A stretch of DNA of 64,000 nt, from NCBI RefSeq assembly GCF_016862435.1, contig NZ_BOMY01000044.1, positions 62,001-126,000 on the forward strand, read 5' to 3'. The translations under genes and the position numbers were made by a program. Shown here in pieces: positions 51,672-61,200 of this stretch; within the stretch, counting starts at the first letter, position 1, and each line of letters opens with the position of its first letter. This DNA is from Paractinoplanes tereljensis. Lineage in GTDB: Bacteria > Actinomycetota > Actinomycetes > Mycobacteriales > Micromonosporaceae. A model generated the notes under the pieces. The model worked only from the letters and a program-made list of their open reading frames with translations, ran no database searches and was not told where the DNA came from.

Positions 51672-52144
51672 TCTAGTCCCGCAGACCGGGGCCGAGCCGC
51701 CGGTCTACTTTTTTGTGTCTCCAGGGGTGCGCCAGCGGCGTGACCTCGGGCCTCTGCGCGCCCGGAACCACCCCTACTCGTGAGTCACTTCGAGTACGCA
51801 TGGTGATCGTTCGGGTGAGCTACGGTCGCTCGCGGTGTTTGGCGATCGTGAGCGTCGTTACTCTACGGAGTGAGCGTGCGACGTGGAGAGACGCTGCCGC
51901 AGGTGACCCGGACGAGTACACCCGAACGGTCGGCCGGAAGTGACCAACTGCGGCGTGACTTGGGTCGATCCATTTCGTTACGTCACGCGTAGTGCATAGC
52001 GAGCGTCGATGACTCCGGGCGGGAATTCCTCCCTCCAGGGTCGGTCATGACGTGTAGATCGTTACCGTCCGTTTCTACGATGCACGGTGACAGAGTGATA
52101 CGGCAGCATGGGACACGACTTCCCAAAGGAGGCGGAGGTTCACC
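51672..52144. other. 473-base stretch without a gene
   Basis: It begins with a terminator (51683-51714) and ends with the GGAGG ribosome site of the cyclase-ATPase gene. In between no plausible gene, tRNA or clear operator is visible; the short open frame at 51713-51943 has no protein-like composition. Confidence 0.5.
51683..51714 (+). terminator. Rho-independent terminator after fmdB-like gene
   Basis: A 7-bp stem (AGACCGG at 51683-51689 with CCGGTCT at 51700-51706) has a 10-base loop and is followed by AC and a run of six T. It lies 12 bases after the stop codon. Confidence 0.75.
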
Positions 52145-54781
52145 GTGTCGGGACGGACCGAGCTGCCGAGCGGGCTGGTGACCTTTATGTTCACCGACAT
52201 CGAGGGCTCGACGCGGTTGGCCCGGATGCTCGGAGACGAATACCGCCTCGTTCTCGGCGCGCATCGATCGGTGTTGCGCGCTGCGCTGAGTGACTTCGAC
52301 GGTGTCGAGCTCTTCACCGAGGGTGACTCTTTCTTCGTGGCATTCCAGGATGCGGGCGCCGCGCTGGCCGCCTCGGTCGAGGCCCAGCGGCGACTGTCCG
52401 CACATGACTGGCCGGGCCGCGACGCCATGCCGCGTGTCCGGATGGGCATGCACACCGGGTGGGCCACCCCGGTCGGCGACGAGTACGCGAGCGTCGAGGT
52501 GCACCGGGCCGCCCGGGTGGCGGCGGCTGCGCACGGTGGTCAGATTCTCTGTTCGGGTGCCACCGCGCTGTCCGTTCGCACCGACGGCGCTCCCGCACCC
52601 ACGGTGACGACCACGATGACCAAGCAGCTGGCCGGCGTCGACTTTCTCGATCTCGGGCCGCACCGGCTGCGCGGCTTCGACGACGACGAACGCCTCTTCC
52701 AGGTGATCGCGGCCGGACTCGACCGCGACTTTCCCCGCCCGCGCACCCCGGGCAGCCCCAAACACAACCTGCCGGCCGCGCTGAGTTCGTTCGTCGGCCG
52801 CCGCACCGAGGCCGCCGACCTGGCCGAGCTGCTCACCAGCAACCGGATAGTCACGATCACCGGACCGGGTGGCGCCGGCAAGACGCGCCTTTCGTTCGCG
52901 GTGGGCGAGCGCGTGCTCACGTCGTACCCGCACGGGGTTTGGACGGTTGATGCGGTCAGCGCGGCTACCGGCCTGGCCCCCGCCCTGGCCGCGGCCCTGG
53001 GCCTGCGCACCGAGCCGGGCCGGCCGGTTCTGGAGACGCTGCTCGAGCAGTGCGCGGATCGGCGGATGCTGCTTCTCCTGCAGACCTGCGACGCGGCCCC
53101 GGCGGCCTGCGCCGGCCTGATCCGGATGCTGCTGGCCGCCTGCCCGCAGATGGACGTGCTGGTCACCGGCCGGGAACCGCTGGGCGTGCACGGCGAGGTG
53201 GTGTGGCGGATCCCGCCGATGACCCCGGCCGACGCGTTCACGCTGCTCAGCGAGCGGGCCGCGGCGGCCCGCGGCGGTCGGCCGGGGCCGGTCGAGGAGA
53301 GCACCGACCTGGCTCGGGTGGCGTCCCGGCTGGAGGGTTCGCCGCTGGCCGCGGAGCTGGCCGCCGGGCGGCTGCGGATGTTCACGGCCGGGCAGCTCGC
53401 GGCCCGGCTGGACGACCCGATCGCCGCGCTCGACCCGGTCTCGGGCGAGATGGGCGAGCGGCACGACAGCATCACGGCCAGCCTGGACTGGTCCTACCGC
53501 ACGTTGAGCGGTCGCGCCGCCGGTCTGCTGCGGCGCCTCTCGGTCTTTGCCGGCGCGGTCGATCTGTCCGCGGTGGAGTGGTGTGGTCCGGACGCGCTCG
53601 GTTCGCTGGCCGAGCTGACCGAGAAATCCCTGATCGATGTCGTGCCCGGCCCGCTCTACCGGATGTCCGAGCAGGTGCGGGCGTATTCGACCCGGCAGCT
53701 CTCGGCGGCCGGCGACGAGCACGCGTCCCGGGATCGGCACGTGGCCTGGTCGCTGCACACGCTCGACTCGGTGACCGTGGACACCGACGGCCAGCCGCGC
53801 ACGGTCTCGCTCACCGAGCTGGCGCCGTTCGTGGCCGAGTGGCGGGCGGCGTTGCGCTGGGCGGCGGCCGAGGGCGATGTGTCCGCCGGGCTGCGTCTGG
53901 CCGGCGGGCTCGACCCGTGGTGGCGTGAGCACGGCGGTGCCCGCGAGGGCCGGGACCTGTTGTTCCGCCTCTACCACCGGCTGGACGAGGCCGAGATCGC
54001 CCCGGCCGCACTGGCCACCGCGTACCTGACTCATGCCGGGCTGGCCGACGACCGGGACGAGCGGAACCGCTTCCTCGAGCGCGCCGAGCGCATCGCCCGC
54101 GATATCGACAACCAGGATCTGCTGGTCCGGGCGTTGGTCGGGGGCCGGCTGACGCTGCTGGAGAACCGGAACTACGACGAGGCCGAGCAGTTCTGCCGCG
54201 ACGTGATCGGGCAGGCCGACCAGTCCGAGGCGGCGCTGCCGGCCGTGGTGACCCTGGCCGAGTTGCTCTGCCGGCGCGACGCCCTGGACGAGGCGGCTGA
54301 CCTGCTCGGCGGGGCTCGCCAGTGGGAGGCCAGCCGGCCGGAGGACCGGGGCCGGCGCACCGTGGACTGGCTGCTCGGGATCGTGGCGCTGCGCCGCCGG
54401 GACCTGGTGGCCGCGCACGACCACCTGGTGGTGGCGTTGCGGTCGCGACTGCGGCACGGGTTCCGGGGGGCCGCCGCCGACGCGGTCGCGGCGATCGCGG
54501 TCCGCTGTGCCCTCGGCGGCGACCCGGGGATGGCGGCCGTGCTGTTCGGCGGGGCCGAGGCGGCGCGCGGTGCTCGGCGTACGCCCATGTTCGGAAGTTT
54601 CTGGTCGGCGCAGCAGCTCTGGCTGCGTACCTCCCTCGGCGACGCGGCGTTCGACGCCGCGTACGCCGAGGGGGTTGGTCAAGGTTTTGATCGGATTGTG
54701 GCTATGGCCCTGGCCGTCGAGCACCCGGACCTGGAGGACGGTGCCGCCCGTTTCATCGGTTCAGCGCTTCGGCCCTCGTGA
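52145..54781 (+). CDS. Cyclase-domain/STAND-type ATPase/TPR regulator
   Basis: The product (878 residues) has three parts. Residues about 10-195 are a class III nucleotide cyclase domain with metal Asp18 in FMFTDIEGSTRLA and Asp61 in FTEGDSFFVAF, but the transition-state Asn is His (VEVHRAARVAAAAH). Residues about 215-470 are an NB-ARC-like ATPase with P-loop ITGPGGAGKTRLS; the usual Walker B Asp is missing (MLLLLQTCDAAP). The C-terminal part holds TPR-like helices. Many actinobacterial regulators share this layout, but with two changed catalytic sites this one may work as a sensor. GTG 52145 follows GGAGG by 6 bases. Confidence 0.85.
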   Translation: MSGRTELPSGLVTFMFTDIEGSTRLARMLGDEYRLVLGAHRSVLRAALSDFDGVELFTEGDSFFVAFQDAGAALAASVEAQRRLSAHDWPGRDAMPRVRMGMHTGWATPVGDEYASVEVHRAARVAAAAHGGQILCSGATALSVRTDGAPAPTVTTTMTKQLAGVDFLDLGPHRLRGFDDDERLFQVIAAGLDRDFPRPRTPGSPKHNLPAALSSFVGRRTEAADLAELLTSNRIVTITGPGGAGKTRLSFAVGERVLTSYPHGVWTVDAVSAATGLAPALAAALGLRTEPGRPVLETLLEQCADRRMLLLLQTCDAAPAACAGLIRMLLAACPQMDVLVTGREPLGVHGEVVWRIPPMTPADAFTLLSERAAAARGGRPGPVEESTDLARVASRLEGSPLAAELAAGRLRMFTAGQLAARLDDPIAALDPVSGEMGERHDSITASLDWSYRTLSGRAAGLLRRLSVFAGAVDLSAVEWCGPDALGSLAELTEKSLIDVVPGPLYRMSEQVRAYSTRQLSAAGDEHASRDRHVAWSLHTLDSVTVDTDGQPRTVSLTELAPFVAEWRAALRWAAAEGDVSAGLRLAGGLDPWWREHGGAREGRDLLFRLYHRLDEAEIAPAALATAYLTHAGLADDRDERNRFLERAERIARDIDNQDLLVRALVGGRLTLLENRNYDEAEQFCRDVIGQADQSEAALPAVVTLAELLCRRDALDEAADLLGGARQWEASRPEDRGRRTVDWLLGIVALRRRDLVAAHDHLVVALRSRLRHGFRGAAADAVAAIAVRCALGGDPGMAAVLFGGAEAARGARRTPMFGSFWSAQQLWLRTSLGDAAFDAAYAEGVGQGFDRIVAMALAVEHPDLEDGAARFIGSALRPS

Positions 54782-55247
54782 GATCGGCCTGGGTGATCCG
54801 GAGCCCGCCGAACAGGTGCACGGCCTGGTAGTACGTCCAGGCCAGGCTGTAGCAGGCCGGGCGCACGATGCTGCTGTAGGTGGTGCAGACCCGCTTGAGG
54901 TCGGCGTAGAACGTGTTGTCGACCCGGTCCTTGTTGGCCGGGAAGGCGCCCAGGTCCTTGTAGTTGCGGTAGCCGAAGTCGTGATGCCAGCAGGACAGGC
55001 TGAAATCGAACCCGAGCGGCTTGTCCGGGCTGGCTGAGCAGTAGTCGGTCGACCAGTCGAAGTTGTAGGACTTCCACGGGTCCCGGTTGAGCCGGGCCGA
55101 GTTCCACGCGCTGGTGCTGCTGGCGGTGGGTTGGGTCCAGCCGGCCAGAACGGTGGCTTTGTCGGCGGTGGCAGCGTGGGCAACCCCGGACGGAGCGAGC
55201 ACGATTCCGAGGCTGAGTATCGCGGCGAGGACGATGCGTCGGACCAT
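54753..55247 (-). CDS. Secreted prokaryotic phospholipase A2
   Basis: The product (164 residues) has a signal peptide (1 to about 25, VRRIVLAAILSLGIVLAPSG) and a PLA2 domain with the catalytic His-Asp in LSCWHHDFGYRNYKDLGAF and a Cys/Asp-rich calcium region DYCSASPDKPLGFDFS. It is of the bacterial/fungal group XIV type. ATG 55247 is chosen; a TTG at 55283 would only add 12 residues. Its end overlaps the convergent cyclase gene by 29 bases. Confidence 0.9.
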   Translation of the reverse strand: MVRRIVLAAILSLGIVLAPSGVAHAATADKATVLAGWTQPTASSTSAWNSARLNRDPWKSYNFDWSTDYCSASPDKPLGFDFSLSCWHHDFGYRNYKDLGAFPANKDRVDNTFYADLKRVCTTYSSIVRPACYSLAWTYYQAVHLFGGLRITQADLTRAEALNR

Positions 55248-55411
55248 ACGCGCAGTGTTCGTATCGCTACGATCTGCATACAAGGGTGTCGATCGGCTTT
55301 TCCGCCGCCCGCGGCAACCTACCAGCGGGTATTCCTAAACGATCGTTTATATGATGTCCTGAGGGGCGGTCCGGCGCGTGGCCGCTATGGTGTGCGTGTG
55401 CGGGACGAGAA

Positions 55412-56425
55412 ATGATCCACTTACCCCTGGTCCGCCAGGGTCCCCTGCGTGCGCTCGCGGTCCGGGTGGCCTTAGCTGTCACGCTCGTCCTGGTCACGGT
55501 CACGATCATCTACCTCGACCGAGACGGCTACCGGGACATCAACGAGGACGGCCTGACCCTCCTCGACTGCTTCTACTACGCGGTCGTGTCCCTCTCGACG
55601 ACCGGCTACGGCGACATCACCCCGTACACCCCCGCAGCGCGGCTGGTGAACATCCTGGCGATCACCCCCGCGCGGGTGCTCTTCCTGATCATCCTGGTCG
55701 GCACCACCCTCGAGGTGCTCACCGACCAGTACCGCAACAGCCTGCGGGTCGGCCGGTGGAGGCGAAAGTTGAAGGACCACGTCATCGTCTGCGGCTACGG
55801 CACAAAAGGTAGGGCGGCGGTCGCCGCGCTGCTGGAGAACGGCTGGGACAAGGCGCGGATCGTGGTGGTGGAGAGCCGGGAGGACGCGGTTCGGCAGGCC
55901 GCCTCGAACGGCCTGGTCGCGGTCGAGGGCAACGCCACCCGCTCGGCGGTCCTCAACGAGGCCGACGTCAAGAACTGCAAGGCCGTCATCATCGCCACCG
56001 ACAGCGACGAGGCGTCGGTCCTGATCAGCCTCACCGTCCGCCAGCTGACCGCCGGCCAGGTGCGCATCATCGCCGCGGTCCGCGAACAGGAGAACGCCGC
56101 CCTGCTCAAGCAGAGCGGCGCCCACCACGTGATCGTCTCCTCGGCCACCGCCGGCCGCCTGCTGGGCCTGACGACAACGGCCCCACCGCTGATCGACGTG
56201 GTCGAAGATCTGCTGACCCCCGGCCAGGGGATGGCATTGGCCATGCGCAGCGCCGAACGAGCCGAGGTCGGCCAGAACCCGCGGGAACTGAAGACGCTGG
56301 TGGTCGCGCTGATCCGGCGGGGCAAGGTGCTGCCGCTCGGCGGCGACCAGGTGATCACCATCGATACGGGCGACATGCTGGTTTATATCCGCGCCGACGA
56401 GAGTGCCGTGGGCGCCGCCATCTGA
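55412..56425 (+). CDS. Potassium channel with RCK (TrkA-N/TrkA-C) domains
   Basis: The product (337 residues) is a two-helix K+ channel: first membrane helix about 14-36, pore helix and selectivity filter SLSTTGYGDITPYT, second helix about 78-98. The cytoplasmic part has TrkA-N, HVIVCGYGTKGRAAVAALLE (NAD-binding) and TrkA-C from about residue 265 (LKTLVVALIRRGKVLPLGGD). It resembles MthK/YugO channels, gated by Ca or nucleotides. ATG 55412 is used. Confidence 0.92.
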   Translation: MIHLPLVRQGPLRALAVRVALAVTLVLVTVTIIYLDRDGYRDINEDGLTLLDCFYYAVVSLSTTGYGDITPYTPAARLVNILAITPARVLFLIILVGTTLEVLTDQYRNSLRVGRWRRKLKDHVIVCGYGTKGRAAVAALLENGWDKARIVVVESREDAVRQAASNGLVAVEGNATRSAVLNEADVKNCKAVIIATDSDEASVLISLTVRQLTAGQVRIIAAVREQENAALLKQSGAHHVIVSSATAGRLLGLTTTAPPLIDVVEDLLTPGQGMALAMRSAERAEVGQNPRELKTLVVALIRRGKVLPLGGDQVITIDTGDMLVYIRADESAVGAAI

Positions 56426-56465
56426 AGGCGGCCGCTGCCGATCGTGATGTGAAAATTACACAGGG

Positions 56466-56493
56466 TTGACCCAGCGAGATACTTCGATACATT
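56466..56493 (+). promoter_or_regulatory. Housekeeping-type promoter of the first fxsA precursor gene
   Basis: TTGACC (56466-56471), a 16-base spacer and TACATT (56488-56493) resemble a sigma-70/HrdB promoter. It lies about 67 bases before the precursor start codon and has no competing feature. Confidence 0.6.
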
Positions 56494-56559
56494 GTCTCCA
56501 AGTGGTCCTGCGTGGGTGCTGGACCCCTGCCGGTACGCATGCGCCGAAGGGGTCGCTAC

Positions 56560-56733
56560 ATGACCGAGAACATGGGGGCGGAAATCCTGCAGCTTCCCCG
56601 TCCTGAGGACATCTCTTTGGATGGGTGGGAGGAGATCCGTGACTCGCCTCTTGCTCACGCGCTGGAGCGCTGGATCAACCGCGATCCAGACCAATCCGAG
56701 AAGTCCCTATCTATCTTTGCGAACGTCACGTAA
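56560..56733 (+). CDS. fxsA: Fxs-type RiPP precursor peptide 1, ends F-A-N-V-T
   Basis: The product is 57 residues: an N-terminal leader with EILQLPRPEDISLDGWEEIR and DSPLAHALERWINRD, then a short core ending SLSIFANVT. It resembles FXSXX-COOH precursors, in which the Phe sits fifth from the end and Ser third from the end; here the third residue is Asn. The leader pattern (I-S-L-D-x-W and SPLAHALERW) matches that family and the second precursor's ALGHALRRR. ATG 56560 has AAGGGG nine bases upstream; a longer frame from 56512 is possible but lacks protein-like start. Expressed from its own promoter. Confidence 0.75.
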   Translation: MTENMGAEILQLPRPEDISLDGWEEIRDSPLAHALERWINRDPDQSEKSLSIFANVT

Positions 56734-56939
56734 AGGTAGGCAGATCGGAAGTCCGACATGAGTCCCACCTGAGCGGCGGGTACTGACGCCGTTCGCGATG
56801 CTGTATTAGTGGACAGATGCTTCAGCCGGTGGGAACGCACCCTTTGGACGGTTCACGATGCATGACACGTCTGCTGTGGACACCCGAGCTTCCGGCCTGA
56901 TCGGTGGTCTTGCCGCCCGTCGCCCGAGCTGAGGGCGCC

Positions 56940-58208
56940 ATGGACCTCGGCCAGACTCCGGAGAATCGCTCCGGCGACCTGCCGCCGGGGCGTATTTCCC
57001 GAGACCGCATGCCGTACTTCTTCCTCAGCGGCGCCCGTGGCGAGGACGGTGTCTACGTCGCTCGCTTCTTTCAAGATCTGTCTGCGGCTGTCCGGGGCCG
57101 GCTGCCCGCCGGCACTCCGGTCGCCGAGGTCGGCTTCCTCGAGCCCGGTGACGACGCAGAACCGCTGCGCTGGCGCGCGGACCCGGAGTCCGCGTTGGCC
57201 ACCGCGCAGACGTTCATAGCCCTCTGTTCGATGCGGTACTTCCTGTCCAGCCGCTGCGGGCGCGACTGGGGTGCTTTTGCCGAGCGGCTCGACCAGCACG
57301 CGGACAGCGCCGACGCGCCGGCCTCCAACCTGATCGCGCTGCGCTGGGCCGACGACGGCCCGCGGGCTCAGCCTCCGATGGTGGGCGGCGCGGAAGTCGT
57401 CATGCACGCCACGCCCTACGCGGAGGAGATCCGCGAGCTGGTCAAGATCCGGAGTCATCGCGTCGAGTACGAGGCATTTCTCGACGCCCTGGCCGACCGG
57501 ATCGTGACTGCTGCTCATCGCTTCCCGCTCCGCCCGGCGGAGCTTGCCCGAATGCGGGCGGCGCTTGACGCGTTCCAGGATCATCCGGCTCGGGGCAGCG
57601 GCCCCGGCCGGTCGGCGCGAGTTTCGTTCGCGGTGATCACCGGAACCAAGGAACAGATGAGCGCGGTCCGTTCGAACGTCAACAGCTACGGAAAGCGGCG
57701 AGAGGACTGGGCGCCGTATGAGCCCCGGACCAGGCAGCCGGTGATGGACCGGGCCGCCGAGGTCGCGGCCTCACGTCGGCTGCGCTCCGAATCGGTCGCG
57801 CTCGATTCGCTGGGCGATCGACTGGCGGCGGCCGGCGAGCATAACGAGATTGTCGTGTTGTTGGTGGATGCCTGGGCCACCCAGCTGAACGAGCTGCGAG
57901 CGACCCTGCGGGCGGCGAGTGAACAGGACGACCGCACCGCCGCCGTACTGGTCCCGGTCAACTTCGAGGATCCGGAGACCGAGGCGAACAGCGGCATGCT
58001 GCGGGTCGAGGTGCTGTCGGTCTTCCGCGACCGGAGTCGGCGCCATGACCTCATGTTCTATCCCGAGGTGAGCACCGCCGAACGTTTTGACGCCGACTTG
58101 GCCGTGGCAATCGTCGAGGCGGAGAACCGCCTTCAGCGCGCGGACGCCGAGGCGGAACGCACGTCCGGCCGATCATCGTCAGGCCGACCGATCCTTGGTG
58201 GGCCGTGA
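56940..58208 (+). CDS. fxsC: FxsC-like protein of the Fxs system
   Basis: The product (422 residues) begins near the core PYFFLSGARGEDGVYVARFF (residues about 24-43), the typical FxsC start that resembles a TIR-like or caspase-like sensing domain, with LIALRWADDGP, and a second domain with HNEIVVLLVDAWATQLNEL and AAVLVPVNFED. FxsC proteins accompany Fxs precursors and maturases; their precise job is unknown. ATG 56940 follows GAGG; ATG 57009 is a shorter alternative. FxsT follows with either an overlap (GTGA) or a 41-base gap, depending on its start. Confidence 0.82.
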   Translation: MDLGQTPENRSGDLPPGRISRDRMPYFFLSGARGEDGVYVARFFQDLSAAVRGRLPAGTPVAEVGFLEPGDDAEPLRWRADPESALATAQTFIALCSMRYFLSSRCGRDWGAFAERLDQHADSADAPASNLIALRWADDGPRAQPPMVGGAEVVMHATPYAEEIRELVKIRSHRVEYEAFLDALADRIVTAAHRFPLRPAELARMRAALDAFQDHPARGSGPGRSARVSFAVITGTKEQMSAVRSNVNSYGKRREDWAPYEPRTRQPVMDRAAEVAASRRLRSESVALDSLGDRLAAAGEHNEIVVLLVDAWATQLNELRATLRAASEQDDRTAAVLVPVNFEDPETEANSGMLRVEVLSVFRDRSRRHDLMFYPEVSTAERFDADLAVAIVEAENRLQRADAEAERTSGRSSSGRPILGGP

Positions 58209-58249
58209 AACCATTGACCGATTCAACGATCGCCCAGAAGGAGGCGGCC

Positions 58250-61200
58250 GTGGACCGTCCAGGCCGTAACGGCCAGATCATCACCTTCTACTCGTACAAG
58301 GGTGGGGTCGGGCGAACCATGGCGCTGGCCAATATCGCGTGGATCTTGGCGAGTACCGGCCGCCGAGTCCTCACGGTGGACTGGGATCTTGAGTCCCCGG
58401 GCCTGCACCTTTACTTCATGCCGTTCCTGACCGACCGCCGGCTGCGCCAGACACCGGGTGTAGTCGACGCGATCATGGATTATCGGAAGCGAGTCCAGGA
58501 GAGCGGGCCGCTGGATCAAGCGACGTTGCACCGGGTGGCCCGGGTGCAGCGCTACGCGATTTCCCTCGAGCGCTACGAGTTCCCCTCCGGGGGCAGCATC
58601 GACTTTCTACCCAGCGGCCAGCAGGTTCCTGAGTACTCGAGCACGGTCAGCAACTTTGATTGGTCAGAGTTCTGGGACGGGCTGGATGGCGAGGCCTTCC
58701 TCAAGACCTGGGCCGACGACATGCGGGCCAATTACGACGTCACGCTGATCGACAGCCGGACCGGGCTGAGCGACAACGCAGGCATTTGCACTGTGGAGAT
58801 GCCGGACACCGTGGTCAACTGCTTCACGTTCAACAACCAGAACATCGACGGCGCGGCCGCCGCGGCGCGGGCGATTCTGGAGATGCGCGAGTCGCGCGGA
58901 AACCCGGTGCGGATCTTCCCGGTGCCGACCCGGGTGGAGGACGGCGAAGCGGCCAAACTGGACCGGTGGCGCGGCACCGCCCAGCACCGATTCCGCTCGC
59001 TGGTCACCGATCTGGGCTATGCCGACCCGGTCAAGTACTGGGGCACCGTCGAGATCCCGTACAAGGTCTTTTACGCCTACGAGGAGTCGCTGGCTACCTT
59101 CGGCGATCGGGCGCACCAGGAGAACACGCTTCTTGCCGCCTACCAGCGGCTGGCCGGCGAGCTGATCGGCGAACCATGCGAGTTTGACGGCCCGAGTGAC
59201 ACGATGCGGCGGGGTTGGCTGGCCGAGTTCGAGCAGCGGGGGCCGATCAACCCCGGCCGCTTGGTGATCGGCTACACCCCGCGAGATCGGATCTGGGCCG
59301 AGTGGATCCAGTTCCAACTGCGCACGGTGGGCCAGCGCAGCGATCTGCAGGACATCAATGCTCCGAACGCCGTGGCCGTGCTGGCGGACGCCGAGCGAGC
59401 CCTGTTGTTGCTCTCCCAGGAGTCGGTCCGGCTACCCGCGGCGCTGGCGTTCTGGGACGCTGCCCGGGCGCGTGACGCGTCTACCTTCAGCCGTTTCCTC
59501 ATCCCGGTCCGGCTGGATGGCTTCCGACTGCCCTCGCCGTTCGATTCGCGTGAACCCGTTGACATGTTCAACGTCTCCGCTGCGCACGCCCGCGAGGCCG
59601 TGCTGAGCCAACTGGACCTGCGCGATGCGGTTCCGGTGCACGAGGTTGCCGCCGGCGGCGGTCCTCGGCCACGGTTCCCGTTCGAGCCGGCGCAGGTGTG
59701 GCACACCCCCTCCCGGAACCTGGCCTTCACCGGGCGCGACACGATCCTGGAGGAACTGCGGGAGCGCCTGAACGCCAGTAATGCCGACAACGGCCCGGCC
59801 GTACTCCAAGGCATCGGCGGCGTCGGCAAGACGCAGATCGCGATCGAGTATTTACACCGTTTCGCCGCCGACTACGACATCGTCTGGTGGATTTCCGGTG
59901 ACCAGCCGGGCCTGGTGCCGGCTACCCTCGCGGACCTTGCCGGGGTCCTGGACCTGGAGGTGTCCGGCAGCGTCGACAACCAGAAGGCGGCGGCTCTGGA
60001 AGCGCTGCGGTTGGGTAAACCGTCACCGCGGTGGGCAGTCATCTTCGACAACACCGACGATCCGGAGCAACTCCGCGATCTGGTGCCGACGGGCCAGGGT
60101 GATGTCATCGTGACCACCCGGGGCGGCGAGTGGTCGCGTGAGGCGTGGACCATCGACGTCAACGTCTTCACTCGCGAGGAGAGCGTCGAGCTGATCAGCC
60201 GCCGGGTGCCCGGGATCGACCGGGCCGGTGCCGATCAGATCGCCGAGAAACTGGGTGACCTACCGCTGGCCGTGGAGCAGGCGGCCTCCTGGCTGGCCGC
60301 CACCGCGATGAGCCCGGACAGCTATCTCGAGATTCTGGATGAGAACCTGCCACGGATCCTCGAGCTGAAGGCTGGGCCGGATTATCCGCACCCGGCCGCG
60401 CAGATCTGGCGGGTTCCGCAGCAGCGGCTGCGAGAGTCCAACCCGGCGGCCGCTCACCTGGTCGAACTCTGTGCGTTCTTCGCACCGGAGCCGATTCCTA
60501 CGGTGTTGTTGTCCAGCCCCGGCATGGTCGCGGCGCTTGGTCGCGACAACCCGCGCCTCAGAGACCCGCTTCTCTATGGTTCACTTGTTCGGGAGATCAC
60601 CCGATATGGGCTAGCTCGTCAGGATTCGTCGATTCAGGCACTCAGGATGCACCGTTTGGTCCAGAATGTTATCCGAAGCGACTTGACGACGGAGGTACAG
60701 CAGGAGAGGCAGAGGCAAGTGCACGCAATCCTGGCTGCCGAGCGCCGGGGTAACCCGGATGAGAGCAGTAGCTGGCCTGCCTACCAGCGCCTTCTGCCAC
60801 ATCTGGAGCCCACCGGCGCGCTCGATTCGGACGACCCTGACGTTCACAAGCTGATCGTGGACATGGTCCGATCGCTGCGCAGCCGCGGAGACCTGACCGC
60901 CAGTCTGGGCTTGGCCGGGCGTGCCTTCGATGGTTGGCTGGAACGGTACGGTGCCGACGACCCGTCCGTGCTGCGGATTCGGTTCGAGTTGGCGAACACC
61001 CTGCGAGCCCTCGGCGAACACGAATCCGCCCTGGAGACCGACACCGACGTCCTCGAACGGATGACGCAGGTGTTCGGTGCGAAGCACCCGTACACCCTGA
61101 TGGCAGCCCGGGGCCGGGCCGGCGACCTGCGCGGCGTCGGCCGGTACGCCGAGGCCCGCGCGCTCGACGAACAGACTCTCGTCGACCTGCAGACCACGAT

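Noticed and set aside
51713..51943. 76-residue frame before the cyclase gene
   Set aside because: No ribosome site and no protein-like pattern; overlaps the terminator of the fmdB-like gene.
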